A DNA stretch of 64,000 nucleotides from Margaritifera margaritifera. Lineage: Eukaryota; Mollusca; Bivalvia; Unionida; Margaritiferidae. A program made the translations under genes and the position numbers. The stretch covers positions 394,001 through 458,000 of the forward strand of contig JAQPZY010001344.1 in NCBI GenBank assembly GCA_029931535.1. The letters are read 5' to 3'. Below the pieces are notes generated by a model that had not been told where the DNA came from, did no database searches, and was given only the letters and a program-made list of their open reading frames with translations. Below are positions 1 to 12,600 of this stretch, in pieces (within the stretch, counting starts at the first letter, position 1; each line of letters opens with the position of its first letter).

Positions 1-359
1 ATGTAGTTGTCTTTCTTTAGCATTCTTGTATACAGGTTTTCTATTATCTCCCCCCCCCCTCTCTCTCTCTCTTGTAATGTTGTGAATTGATGTATGTCTG
101 TATATATTGCATTTAATGGCATGTCAGCACAATAATGGCTATATGGTGCCGTTGAAAAGTAAAGTTATAAAAATGTGAATACCAGTATAAAGAATTGCAC
201 AAAAAACTGTAGGTAATGAACCTACAGTTTTTTTTTTTTAAAAAAACAATATCATAGTAAATATATTTCTTTAGCTAAAAACAAGATCCAGGTTAGCACA
301 TTTTTCATACAGGTTATTGTAATTATGGCATGTAATATATAGATTACACTTTTTATGCT
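1..359. other. Non-coding intronic/flanking sequence with a short hairpin
   Basis: There is a C-tract followed by (CT)n near 50-72. A 14-bp perfect inverted repeat lies at 201-214 and 220-233 (AAAAAACTGTAGGT and its complement) with a 5-nt loop. Nothing coding is seen. Confidence 0.4.
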
Positions 360-1140
360 CAGATTATGCTTATACCTTTTTAGGGGTTTGGCAGGTATGC
401 TTATGATGTCTAGTTGGTCCTAAATGAAAATGGTGCCAATCTGACATCCAATATGGCTACCACAGCAGCCATCTTGAAAATCTTGTTATTGCTCCTCCTG
501 AGCAGAAAGACATATCATCATGGGGTTTTCACCAGCAGACTTCTTATGGTGTCTAGTTGGTCTTAAGTGAAAATTGTGCCATTCTGATAACTAATATGGC
601 CAGCACAGTGACCATTTTCAAAATTTTATCGCTAAACCTCCCATATGGAAAGTCATATCAACATCAGGTTTTAACCAGAAGACTTCTTATCAGTTTAGTT
701 GGTACTAAATGAAAATGGTGCTGATCTGACAGCATGGCCACCATGGCAGCCATCTTGAATTTCTTGATATTGCAACTCCTAAGTGAAAAGTCATATCAGC
801 ATGGGGTTTTCACCTGGAGACTAATTATGATATTTAGTTATACCTGAATGCTTTAATCTGACCTCAGATATGCTTGCCACAATGAACATTTTAAAAATCT
901 TGTCACTAATTCTCCTGAATGGATGGTCATATCAATATAGGTTTCACCAAATGTCTTCTAATAGTGTCCAGTTTGTTCTAAATGAACATGGTGCTTGTCT
1001 TACATCCAGTATGACTGCCAGAAGAATATCAGAGATGGTTTTAACCCTCAGCAATTAAAAAGTAGAAATGGTCTTATTGTGAATTCCTGAAGTTCTTTTG
1101 GGAAAGTAGAGCATCAGTCCCTTTGAGGGACCATTGTTTT
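360..1140 (+). repeat. Family A dispersed repeat, head missing, ~145-bp tandem core plus tail
   Basis: About four diverged copies of a ~145-bp unit (key words CTAGTTGGTCCTAAATGAAA, GGCCACCA, CATCTTGAAAATC, TTCACCAGAAGACTTCT). The block ends with the family tail (GAATATCAG..GGTTT..CTCAGCA) and an imperfect palindrome AGTCCCTTTGAGGGACC at 1116-1132. Other copies lie at about 1484, 3823, 46431 and 61117. No protein is encoded. Confidence 0.85.
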
Positions 1141-1483
1141 ATATTTGTTCCCTCCTTTTCTTCTAATCTTGCTGTTTAATTATACATTTTTTCCTACAAG
1201 TCCTGTTTTCTATAAAATAGTGAACATTCACTTTTGGCTATAACTTGATGTCCTGCAGTGCAGTTTTCAGAGACTGCTCACAACTTATTCTTTTTATTTC
1301 ACTCGCATATACAATTAATACTTACATTACCAAAGATACTTGTTATGTAATTAACTAACAATTTCAGATTTCTGTCAGTTTGCATTAAAGTTTTCCTGTA
1401 ACCATTGCACATGGGTTTTGTCAGCTTATGCTTGTAAAGATTTAATAATATTTTGACCCTATATTTTAAAGATTTACTGTTTT
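1141..1483. other. Unremarkable AT-rich spacer
   Basis: No gene, repeat unit or hairpin stands out between the two family A copies. Confidence 0.5.
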
Positions 1484-2500
1484 ACCTCTACTGTCATAGA
1501 CCAGAAGAGCCTATGGTCTGGTCTGTTGTGCATCATTGGTCCATTATCACAAATTTGTTATCGCTACTCCTCCCAAAACCACTTGGAAGTTTGCCATGAA
1601 ACTTTACACACACATTCATCCCAAGTTCTAGTTGGTCCTAAATGAAAATAGTAACTCTCAGACATCCAATATGGCCACCACAGCAGCCATCGTGAAAATC
1701 TTGTTATTGCTACTTATCCTGAACAGATTGTCATATCAACATCAGGTTTTCAATAAAAGACTTCTTATGATGTATAGTTGGTCCTAACTTAAAATGGTGC
1801 CAATCTGACGTTCAGTATGGCCACTATGGTGGCCATCTTGAAAATTGTATTGCTTCTCCTCCTGAATTGAAATCATATTGACATAATGCTTTCACCAGAA
1901 GACTGTTTATTATGTCTTGTTGGTCCTAAATGAAAATGGTGCCAATCTGACGTCCAACATGGCCATCATGGAGGCCATCTTTAAAAATTTTTTTATCCCT
2001 ATTCCTCTTAAATGGAAAGTCATATTAGCATAGGGTTTTCATCTGACAATTTCTTCTGGTGTCTAGGTGGCCAGCTTGAAAATCTTTTTATCGCAACTCC
2101 TCCTGAAGGTCATACAGACATAGGGTTTTCACCAAAGACCTCTTATGATTTCTAGCTGGTCCTAAATTTAAATGGCTTTGATCTGACATCCAGTGCAGAT
2201 GCCATGATGGCCATCTTGAATATTTTGTTATCCCTACTCCTTCTGTATGGATGGTCATATTGGCATGGGTTTTTCTCCAGAAGACTTCAAATAAAATCTA
2301 GTTGGTCCTAGATGAAAATGGTGCCAATCAAATATTCAATATGGCAACCATCATGGCCATCTTGAAAATATTGTTATCGCTAAAGAATATTAGCGATGGT
2401 TTCAACACTTCACAGTTTAAAAAAAGAAAATGGGCTTATCTTGGATTCCTGGACATTTTTTTGACCAGTAGAGTGTCAGTCCCTTTTGAGGGACTCTTGT
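1484..2500 (+). repeat. Family A dispersed repeat, near-complete copy
   Basis: A diverged head (CTCTACTGTCATAGACCAGA, 1486 on) is followed by the line 'CCATGAAACTTTACACACAC', about six ~145-bp core units, then the tail and the terminal palindrome AGTCCCTTTTGAGGGACT at 2478-2495. Head, core and tail keep the order seen in the copy at 46431. Confidence 0.85.
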
Positions 2501-3250
2501 TTACCTTTGTCTTTTATTTTATATACCTTTTAAAGAGTTTAACATTGTTATGATTTATCTTTTATCCTATAGGGCTATGTGTATGTTTATTTGGAAAGGT
2601 TTATCTTTGTGCTTTTTGCAGTTTTTTATTGCTACATTTTTACATAACTTTTAATTGGCCTTAAATAGCCAGTATTGTGCTGACGTGCTATTAAACCTTA
2701 TACATACATATACACATATTTTTTCTAAACATATCACATCTTAACAGTAAAGAATTGCATTAAAAATTATGAATTTTTTGAGAAAAAAAATCCTCCCACG
2801 CTCTCTCCACACCCACTGGAGAAACAAAAGATCGCATGAGTTTTACTGGTGCTAGAAAATTGATGTAACAGTAGCTAATGTTGAGTGTCCCCCCCCCTCC
2901 CCCATTTGTACACAACCCCATGACTTAAATGAGAAAGTCTTCACACTTCTGTAATTTTGTAGTGTTAAATTTGATGCTGATCCTTTTCTCCTAACTTCAT
3001 CGAGAGAAATGGTGATTTTTATCTGAATACATGTTAGCTCAGCACTGAAAGGTTTTATATAAAGGAAGATTATTCTAAAATTGTGTCATGAGAAAAAATA
3101 TGCACATCGAAAACTTTATAAAGATAGGTCATCTGGACTTCCATTCATGTGTCCAGAAATAGTGATGTCCTTACAGAATCATAAAGGATATATTCACAGT
3201 TTGTTTCAGTTTTTAGTAATAGTGACCATATTTGATACACAAAGCAAATA
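2501..3250. other. Intronic/flanking sequence, nothing recognised
   Basis: Only short homopolymer runs (C-tract near 2890) are visible. Open stretches here are short, lack splice context and have no family resemblance. Confidence 0.45.
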
Positions 3251-3570
3251 CAGCTCTCCCCCATTATAACGTGTCTCAAGATATAATGCGGTACTACTAT
3301 GGACCCCATGACCAAAATCACACCATTGTATAACAATATGGGTTGAAAGAAAACAAGGTGAAACTTAGTCTTATATCTTCATTTCCTTTTTAAAACACCA
3401 TAATTTAAAATTTTTTTTACAGTGTCCACTATTCCACTGTTTGGTATATTACACTATTATCAATATATCATGGTTCTGTACATATCATGGTCTCAATATA
3501 ATGCAGTTTGGTACATAACGCGGTCAGCAGTTATGGACCCCAACTACCACATTATAACAAGGGAGAGCTG
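3251..3570. mobile_element. Tc1/mariner- or pogo-type MITE with TA target duplication
   Basis: The left end CAGCTCTCCCCCATTATAAC (3251 on) and the right end, whose complement is CAGCTCTCCCTTGTTATAAT (to 3570), form imperfect terminal inverted repeats of about 23 bp. Both sides carry TA (3249-3250, 3571-3572). Internal sub-terminal words 'TATAATGC' and 'TATGGACCCC' also repeat in inverted order. It has no coding capacity. CAG ends with a TA duplication fit the pogo/Tigger group. It lies 45 bp upstream of an INPP5A exon. Confidence 0.85.
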
Positions 3571-3614
3571 TAAATGTAACTTTCATTGATTTGTTGATCT
3601 TTATTAATTTTCAG

Positions 3615-3678
3615 TGTTTTTGACCTGGTCAATATTCACCTTTTCCATGATGCCTCAAATATTGTTGCAATGCAAAAT
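3615..3678 (+). CDS. INPP5A: INPP5A exon (VFDLVNIHLFHDASN block)
   Basis: The acceptor is TTTTCAG at 3608-3614 and the donor GTAAGT starts at 3679. The first base completes a split codon from an upstream exon (phase 2 entry); the exon leaves in phase 0. It encodes VFDLVNIHLFHDASNIVAMQN in full. The run FDLVNIHLFHDASN is nearly invariant in INPP5A proteins and sits on the central strand of the phosphatase core, including the Asn and His near the active site. Upstream exons are not in the window. Confidence 0.93.
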
Positions 3679-6600
3679 GTAAGTATGGTTCCAATTTTAA
3701 AGAAACTTTATACTACACTAAATAGAATATGATGTAGGAAACCTATCACATATCAAAATTTGTTACTTTTTAGTAAGTTTTGAGTTTTACTACCCAATAT
3801 TAACTTTGTATGAAGCAGTTTTTGTTAGCTACTGGTCATAGACCAGATGACCTTATGGGATGGTTTTTCATCTATCCATCTGTCTGTTAGCAGAGATTTC
3901 TTATTGCTACTCCTCCTAAACTACTTGGAGGATTGCCATGAAACTTTGCACACACACATTTGCCACATGGTCTAGTTGATCCTAAATTAAAATGGTGCCA
4001 CTTGGATATCCAATATTTTTAAATCTTGTTATCGCTACTTCACCTGAATGGATCTTCAGATCAACATGGGGTTTTCAGTAAAAGACTTCAAATGCTTTCC
4101 AGTTGGTCCTTAATAAAATTGGTGCTAATCTGACATCCAATATGGCCACCATGGCAGCCATCTTGAAAATCTTGTTATAGCTACTCCTCCTGCATGGAAA
4201 GTCGTAGTGACATGAGGTTTTCACCAGAAGAATTCTAATGATGTCGAGTTGCTCCTAAATAAAAGTGGTGCTGATCTGATGTCTAATGTGGCTGCTACAG
4301 TGGCCATCTTGGAAATCTTGTTATCACTACTCCTCCTGAATGGGATGGTCATATTAACATGTTTTCAGTAAAATACTTCTAACGATGTCTAGTTGTTCAT
4401 AAATGAAAATAGTGCCAATTTGATGTCAGTATGGCCACCGAGGCAGCCATCTTGAAAATCTTGTTTTCGCTACATCTGATAAACAGAAAGTCATACTGAC
4501 ATGGGATTTTCAGCAGAAAACTTCTTATATGATGTCTAGTTGGTTCTATATGAAAATGTCTAATATGGCTGCCAGTGGCCATCTTGAAAATATTTTAATG
4601 GCTACTCCTCCTGAATGGGATGATCATATCAACATGGGGTTTTCACTGGAAGAATTCTTATGATGTCTAGTTGGTCCTAAATTAAATGGTAATGATCTGA
4701 TGTCAAATATTGCCACCACAGCAGTCTTCTTGAAAATCTTATCACCACTCCTTCTGAACAAAAACTCATATTGACATGGGGCTTTCACCAGAAGACTTCT
4801 TATGATATCTAGTTGTTCCTAAATGAAAAGGATGCCATTTTCACATCCAATGTGGCTGCCACTGCTGCCATTTTAAGAATCTTGTTGTCGCTACTCATCC
4901 TGAATGGATGGTCTTATAAACATGGTGTTTTTACCAAAAGACTTCTTATGATGTTTAGTTGGTCCTAAATGAAAATGGTGCCGCTCAGAAATCCAATATT
5001 GCCACCACAGTGGCCATCTTGAAAATCTTGTTATCACTACTCCTGAATGAATGGTCATATCAGCATGGGGTTTAAACTGAAAGGCTTCTTATGATGTCTA
5101 GTTGGTCATAAATGAAAATATGAATGGGGAACAGTACTACATGTATTTCTGGTTTCTGTATTTCATTTGTTACCTATAATTAGTGCTCACTCGTACAGCA
5201 TGAATAATAATAACCTGTTTCTTGCTCATGCTGACTTGGTAATGCATTGCTGGTTAAATATATCAAGCAGTACATATGAAATTGTTTGACAGTTAAGCAA
5301 AGCTTGGGGATTAGGAACTTATAAAAGCCCCCAATACAGTGTTTATTCACCCTAAAGGAACTGATATCATTATATTATATTTAAATCCATTTAATTCAAA
5401 GAGTTGGTAGCTGCTGATTTTATGGGTACGGAGTATTTTCTGTACTTGTGACACATCCACAGTACTATCACACGAACTAATTACAAACTTGAAGCAACTG
5501 TTTTTACTGCCTGATATTAAAAAAAAGTTCAGTGCCTCTCCGACTTCATTTCTGTTTTCAACGTTGATAGCGAAACATGGAGATTTTTGCAGGATTCAGA
5601 AAGTGAAATTACTCCAAGGCTCCCGAGTACTTATCCCTACATACAGATCGTGATGAAATACATCGACCTGAAGGCATACAGTCAGAAATCACAAGAGCAG
5701 ACTTTATGTATGCCACAATTATTAAGAATTTACCAGCCAGAGCATGCAGAAATTGTGAAATTGTTGGAAACCTCATTTGTTGTCACCTGTGTGTCAAAAT
5801 AATATATGACCTTCTCGGGCAAGTGGATTTTAAGTCATGCGGGGCAAGTGTTGTTTTTTTTAAAGAGACTTACCCTGGGCCTGTGTCTGAAAAATTCAGG
5901 ACCTAGAGGAAAACATTGCTTTACATGAAAAATTTTGAGAGGCAAATAAACACACGAGTCAGTTTAATATGATTTTTATTTATTTCTTTTCATATTTAAA
6001 GCACGGCAATTTCATTGTTGTGTCAGAATAATAGTAAAAAAATAGGGCCCTTTCTGGGACATGGAATTTTTGTCAGGACTAGTGGAATTTGAGTCAGTGC
6101 TTGTGATTTTTAAAGTCACTTGCCCAGGCAATGTGTCTGAAAAAAATGTTCTTTGAGCACTGAAGTGTATCAGAAAATGTGTCATTTTTGGTTCCAGATT
6201 TTCTGCTGCTTTAGTGTTAGTATTATCCTTCCATAGATAACTGGTTTCCTCTCAAACTAATTATTTATACAAATCATTTTTTCTTTCAGAAAACTATACT
6301 ATAGAATTTCACCCAACAACAGTATTTTATTCCACTCTACTGTTTTTAAAAATTAATTATTAATTGACAACAAGCTGACTTACTACCTTGAAAATATGTA
6401 ACACCTAATTGATGGGCAATTCTAGTAAAGTCGAATGGTTAAGTTTTATTTGATCAGGTCCCCAAATAAGTCTTGGAGGACTATAAAAAAAGTTGTTGTT
6501 GTTAGTATCATTCAGGCCTAGGCTTCGCTTGTTTTGTTCTAAAGTTTTTGTGCTGACACATCGTGACACAAACCATGTGGTGTGAGGGACTGATGTAATG

Positions 6601-9600
6601 TCTATGGTACAAAACTGGGGCAATTGTTCAGTTATTGGAGATAAGCTTTCACACCTCTTTTGTCTTGTTTTAAACACTTGGGAAAACATAATGACCAAAC
6701 AAGTTTAGTCAGGAACATCTTTATTTATTGTCCAACAAAGAATTAATCTGTGAACTAGACCTACAGTAAACACCTTTGAATGTTACTTTGTTATGGTGTT
6801 TATATAGCAGTTTAATGGATAAACAAATCTCATTTTGTCTTCTCACAGCAAATTAACTTTGAAGAAAAAAAACTATCGTAACATGATTACAGCAATCATG
6901 TTATGCTAGTTTTTTTTTCTTCAAAGTTAATGGTACAAGGGGAATAGGGTGTTCCTAAGTATGCTAGAATATTACAGAAAAAAAGAAAATCACTTTCAGG
7001 GCTAATGTAAGGTTGGGGTTTTCTCTTTTCTTGTTTCAGAGTCCCTCATTGTATAGTACCAATAGGGCACAAGCTCTCAGACATACCCTACAAAGGTGAG
7101 TATAACCCTTGTCAGTTTTTTCCAGGGTATTTAGGGATCATCAGGGGCCAATAATAAGCACATGCCCCCTTGAAAAGTATTTCAAAATCATATATAATTC
7201 TCTGTTTTAGCAAATCAATTCTGAAGAAACAAAGTCAAGTTCCCATTCGTTTTGTTTTTTTCTTCCCAAAATACTATGTACAGGCTTCATTCCCAATCAT
7301 ACTTGAAACTCCATATTTTCAAGAGCATGGTGTTGGCTCAATGACTGTTTTTCAGTAATATATCCCACACTTATTTTTAGGAAACAAAAGTAAGCATTGT
7401 TCTCAGTTCAATTTAGGGTCTTATCACTTGGCTTGATAGTATTCAAAGGTCAGTTATGATATGTAAAGGGACATAACTCAGATCTGGAGCTGAGAGGAAA
7501 TGATTATAGTCAGAGTGGTTGCCTCTCTTGAAATGGTTTGGCAGCTTCAAAAACAAGACAGAATCATTTGAATAGAAAAGGATGATAATCAAAGGTAAAT
7601 TACTTAAATATTTATCTTACAATATTTTATATATTTTTTATTAGTTCTCTATTAAGAGATGGAAAGAAAAAAAGACAAACATATATAATTAAGATTACTT
7701 GTAGTTAGAATCATGTTGGTATTTGCTTACAGTTATTAAAAATAAACATGATTATCAGTATCTCACGAATTGTGTTCATCTCTTTGATTCTGTTTAATAT
7801 TATTTGAAAAATTCTCAGTATTCTCAATAATTTGATATGTTTATGGATCTCAATACTTTATTATGTTTATGGATCTCAATACTTTGGTGTGTTTATGGAT
7901 CAGAAATGCATTCTGATATTGATTTATAAGGGGCAAGGGACAGTTTATATGCACAAATTTGATGCCACCTCATCCTGCGTGATATAAAAATTCATGAAAA
8001 ATAAAATACACCAGTAAAGTCAAAAGGGTCCAATTTTTGGATACCTATAATAAAACAAAACATAAGAATATCAATCACTTGACCTGACTAGTCAACAGAA
8101 GCTCATAGGAAAAGAAGTTTATACACCCCAGCTCCAAATTCATACATGCATTTTACACATATGAAGGTCATTTTTGACACAAAGTGATGCTCACAGTGCC
8201 AATGCAAGCCCTTTCCCTCTGTGTACTAAACATCGAAGCTGTTTTTGAGATATTCTACTTGCCTTGAACCCACATGTAAATACTACAGATGGCTAGATCT
8301 GATTCCCAGCTGACTATTGGTATTTCACTGTCTACATACTGTGAAGCAACTATGGGAGCCAGAAACACCTAATTCACAAATATATCCATATCTTTAATTA
8401 TTAAACAGTAATAGCTGAAAAAGTCACATCAGAGCCTTAAGTTAAGAAATTTGACAGGGGCCAAGTTACGAAACTGTCCCCTGCTATCATAACTTCCATT
8501 CATTATTACCTTTCATTTTTGAGAGTGTTATAGGGAAAGAACCATAGCTTTCATATCTTTGTTAAAAGTGTGCTTTAATAGCAAATGCACAAAATGCAAA
8601 AGATATTACTGAATTTACAAGATAGTATTGAATTTACAAGATAGTATTGAATTTACAATAAATAGAAATAAAACTGCAACAAATATAAAAATATAATTGT
8701 ATAGTATTTTGTCAGGAGATTTTATTTCGTATTTCATTCAAAAAAAATGTACAGATACAACCCACCAGTTATGAGGTCATCACATCAGTACTGGTTGTTT
8801 ATATCAGCCTCAACAAGAATAATGTTACAGCTTGTAAAGGGTGAAAAATATTGTCTGTCAGTGTATAGAATATGATCATGGATGGCAAAGTTACAAGGAA
8901 TGATTGTTTCCAATATGTATTGATACATATTTCAATAAGATAATATTTATCACAGTATATCGCAATATTATTTTTCTGGTCAATACTCATCCCTGTTATT
9001 GTTTTAGATCATTTGCCCAGTCAGGCAAGATCTCACAGAACCTTTTTGACCATCATTACTTTTCCATCATTACTTGCCTATCATTACTTGTCCATCAATA
9101 AATTAAAGCCTCATGTACTTTTCTACTTTTGCATAAATTCTCCTTAACACTTGTGTTCATTTCATTTTATTTTTTTTATATTTTTTCCTGACCCTTCATC
9201 TGGGTTTTCTTTTGACTAAAGAAAACCCATATGAAAACAAGAAACTGGCCATGGCTTGGATGTTGATCCCACCCTTGAGCTATATTTAAAATCTGAAGAA
9301 GGTGGGATAAAATGGTATTGATGTAAAAGACTTTAACATTGAGGTTAATCTAGGACGAGGATGGACATGCACATGGTTGCCAAAGTGATCGTCATGTTGA
9401 GCTTCTAGCACGCATTTTGCATCAATAATTTATATTTTAAACTTCTTCTAAAATACCAATAAACCAATTCTAACCAAACTTTTCAGAGAGCATCCTGGCA
9501 TGAAGTTCTTTAAGATTTTTTTATAAATGATACCAATCTGCCATCAAATATGGTCACTGTTGCTAAAAATAGAAAACCCTTTAAATGACTTCTCAAAAAC

Positions 9601-12600
9601 CACAGAATAGAATTTGACCAAATTTTATAGAAAACTTTTTGGCCTTAAGACCATTTTAAATTTGTACAAATGCTACAAATACACCACCAAATATGGCCAC
9701 CATTATTACAAGTAGAACAACCTATAAAAGATGATTTTTCAAATATTGCTGCACAGAATTTAAACAAATTTGACAGAAAGCATCCTGGTATGAAGGCCTT
9801 TCAAGTTTGTACAAATGAAGCCGAACCACCATCAATATGACCACTATTGCTAAAAATAGAAAAACCTTCACATGACTTCTCAAAGACCACTGGGAGAGAA
9901 TTTGGCCAGATTTAACAAAAAACATCCTAGCCTTTCAAGTTCGTAAAAATGCTGCTGATTTGCTGTAAAAAAAATCTTGCTACTTAAAATAGAAAAACCT
10001 TAAAATAACTTGTTCTTAAAAACCACTTTTCAGAATTTGATCAAATTTGATATAGACCTCTGACATTTGAAAAAAGGATACATATCCATCATCAAATATG
10101 GTCACCATTACTAAAAATAGCAAAACTTTTCAAGGACCTCTATATCAAAACTGTGTGTTCAGAATTTTACCAAATTTGACAAAAAGCTTTCTGGCATGAA
10201 GGCCTTCTAAATTTTAACAAGTGATGCTGATCAGCTGTCAAATATGGCCACCATTACTAAAAGTATAAAAACATTTATATGCTTTCTCAAAAACCGCTGA
10301 ACAGAATTTGACCACATTTTACAAGTAAAAGTAGATGGCTACAATGTTAACATTTTTAAAAGTTGAAGGTTTTTGAGCCAGGTACCAGCAGTAAATGAGA
10401 AGGCAGCTTTTAAGTTTGTTCAAATGATGCTCATCTGCCATCAGATATGGTTTCTATTACTAAAAATAGAAAAACCTTTAAATAACTTCATCTCACAAAC
10501 CACAGAACAGAATTTGACCAAATTATGATAGAAACTATCTTGGTATGAACACCTTTTAAAGTGTAGCCACTGTTACTAAAAATAGAAAAACCTATAGACA
10601 ACTTCTAAGTAACTGCCTCACAGAATTAGACCAAATTGTCCAAAAAACATCCAAGCCAGAAGGTCTAATTTGTACAAATGATGCTGATCTGCCATCAAAT
10701 TTGGCTTAATTATTACTAAATATAAAGAAAAACTTGATGACTTCTCAAAAACTTTTTACCAGAGTTTAACTAAATTTGACAGAAAGCATACTGGCAGAAA
10801 AGCCCTTTATTTTTGTAGAAATGATGCTGATCCATTATTCAATATGGCAATTGTTACTAAAATTAGAAAAAACAATAAATTTCTCAAAAATCTGATAAGC
10901 AGAAATTGACCATATTTCACAGATAGCATCGTGACATTAGGCCTTTCAGGCTGACGCAATTCATTGGAAGCTGCAGTAGCTCAGTTGTTAGAGCTTTGAA
11001 ATCGTAATACAAGGGTCGTTAATATGATACCCACCCAGGCCAGCCCACAATGGCTGCTAAGGTGTGTCCATATATATCTATGTTGTGTTATAAATATGTT
11101 TATTTTGTATGAGTTTTAACAGTGCCTCACTGCATATGATATTGCCTAATATTTCTTCAAGGTTAACCTTTGATTGGCAACATATATCTTAAACAGAATT
11201 TCCATTTTTGATAGGTTTGAAGATGACCAATTTGAGAATGTTCCTTTCTTTATATTTGGGGACTTCAACTTCCGGTTGGATTTATATCTCCTTATAAAGG
11301 TGAGTTAAGTATATTAATGATGTCCACTTTTGTTAAATCGACGTTTAGTGTGTGACACATAATGATGTGATCTTTGCATTATTACATCATCAGTGATGTC
11401 ACTTGTGACCTAAGTGTATTGAGGCACTGGGAACTCATGTCGAGATATTAATTAATGTGGTTTCAACTTTTGTCTCTTATTAAATAATGAAAGTGAAAGA
11501 TGCTTATACAATTTAAGTAGTCCCATGAAAGAAGGTGATGGAGTTTATAAAAAGTATACGAGACCTTGGGAAATCATTTGTGATTTGTGATTTACAACAT
11601 GTCATAAATTGGTCATGCAGGCTTTCTGTTGGGGAAAATGATTGGGATGTGAAACTGAGAAAAAAAATTCACTAACCTCATACATTTTTCTTTCTGAATT
11701 TGATATGAGAAATCTGTGACCTCTTTAACCAGAGCAAATTAGATGAATTTTTAAATACTCATCCAGGTATTATTTTATGGACAATTGGTGATGGGGTATT
11801 TTTCCTGTACTTTTCTATGTAGTGACACTTAATTAGGAATAAATATTCAACTTAGAATATTGTGGGAAAATGCACACCAACCTGGATTGCTTGAACTCTT
11901 AGCTGTGTAAAAATATCAACTTTTCAAAGCATTAAATACACCAACATTTTACAAGTGACCATCCTTAAGGTCATATTATAATTAAACAGACACTGTAGTA
12001 AGCTACTAGTTTTATTAACTTTACTGGTATTGTCGTAAGGCCAAGAAAGAAAAAATGTTTTTTGTAACATGTTTCAAAATAGTTGGGTCGGTAGGTAGGC
12101 TTTTTTCTGTATAAAATGTTCTTCAATATATGAATTAGTATATTCTAGATTTGTTCTGATTGACTGAACTGTAAAGATTCCAGGTGGTCGATACTAAATA
12201 CCGAAATGACAAACTAATTTCAGAAGAGACTAGATGTGAAAATTTCTGGAAATAACATTAGGTCAAATGTATGATGTCATAAAAAGATGGAGTTAGTAGG
12301 ATTTTAGAAAGGTTGGTCAGGTTACCGGAAACTTAGAATTTATTTTTACTTGGCCTAATAGTCCTAAAGCCAGTTTGGCTTCTGCAATGGTTTTGCATAT
12401 GGTTTGTAATGTTTGTGTGGTATCTTATGTTTGACAGTATGTGGCTACAGTCTATAAGGCCCTCTTGTATATGGTAGTATGTGGCTTCTTATTGTTTCAT
12501 CTTTTGAACCACTAAAAGTGTGGTCATGAAACTTACCTTCATATTGAGCCTTGGCAGAAATGTCAAAACTCTTGTTCTAACCAAAAATATGGGTTATGTT

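Noticed and set aside
2302..2553. 83-codon ORF read as a possible upstream INPP5A exon
   Set aside because: It lies in family A tail sequence and has no match to the INPP5A region expected before FDLVNIHLF.
3081..3269. 62-codon ORF just upstream of the first exon
   Set aside because: No similarity to INPP5A and it runs into the MITE end.
10965..11060. tRNA gene from the TAGCTCAGTTGTTAGAGC match
   Set aside because: The B box and acceptor stem do not fit a cloverleaf; better explained as a SINE fragment.
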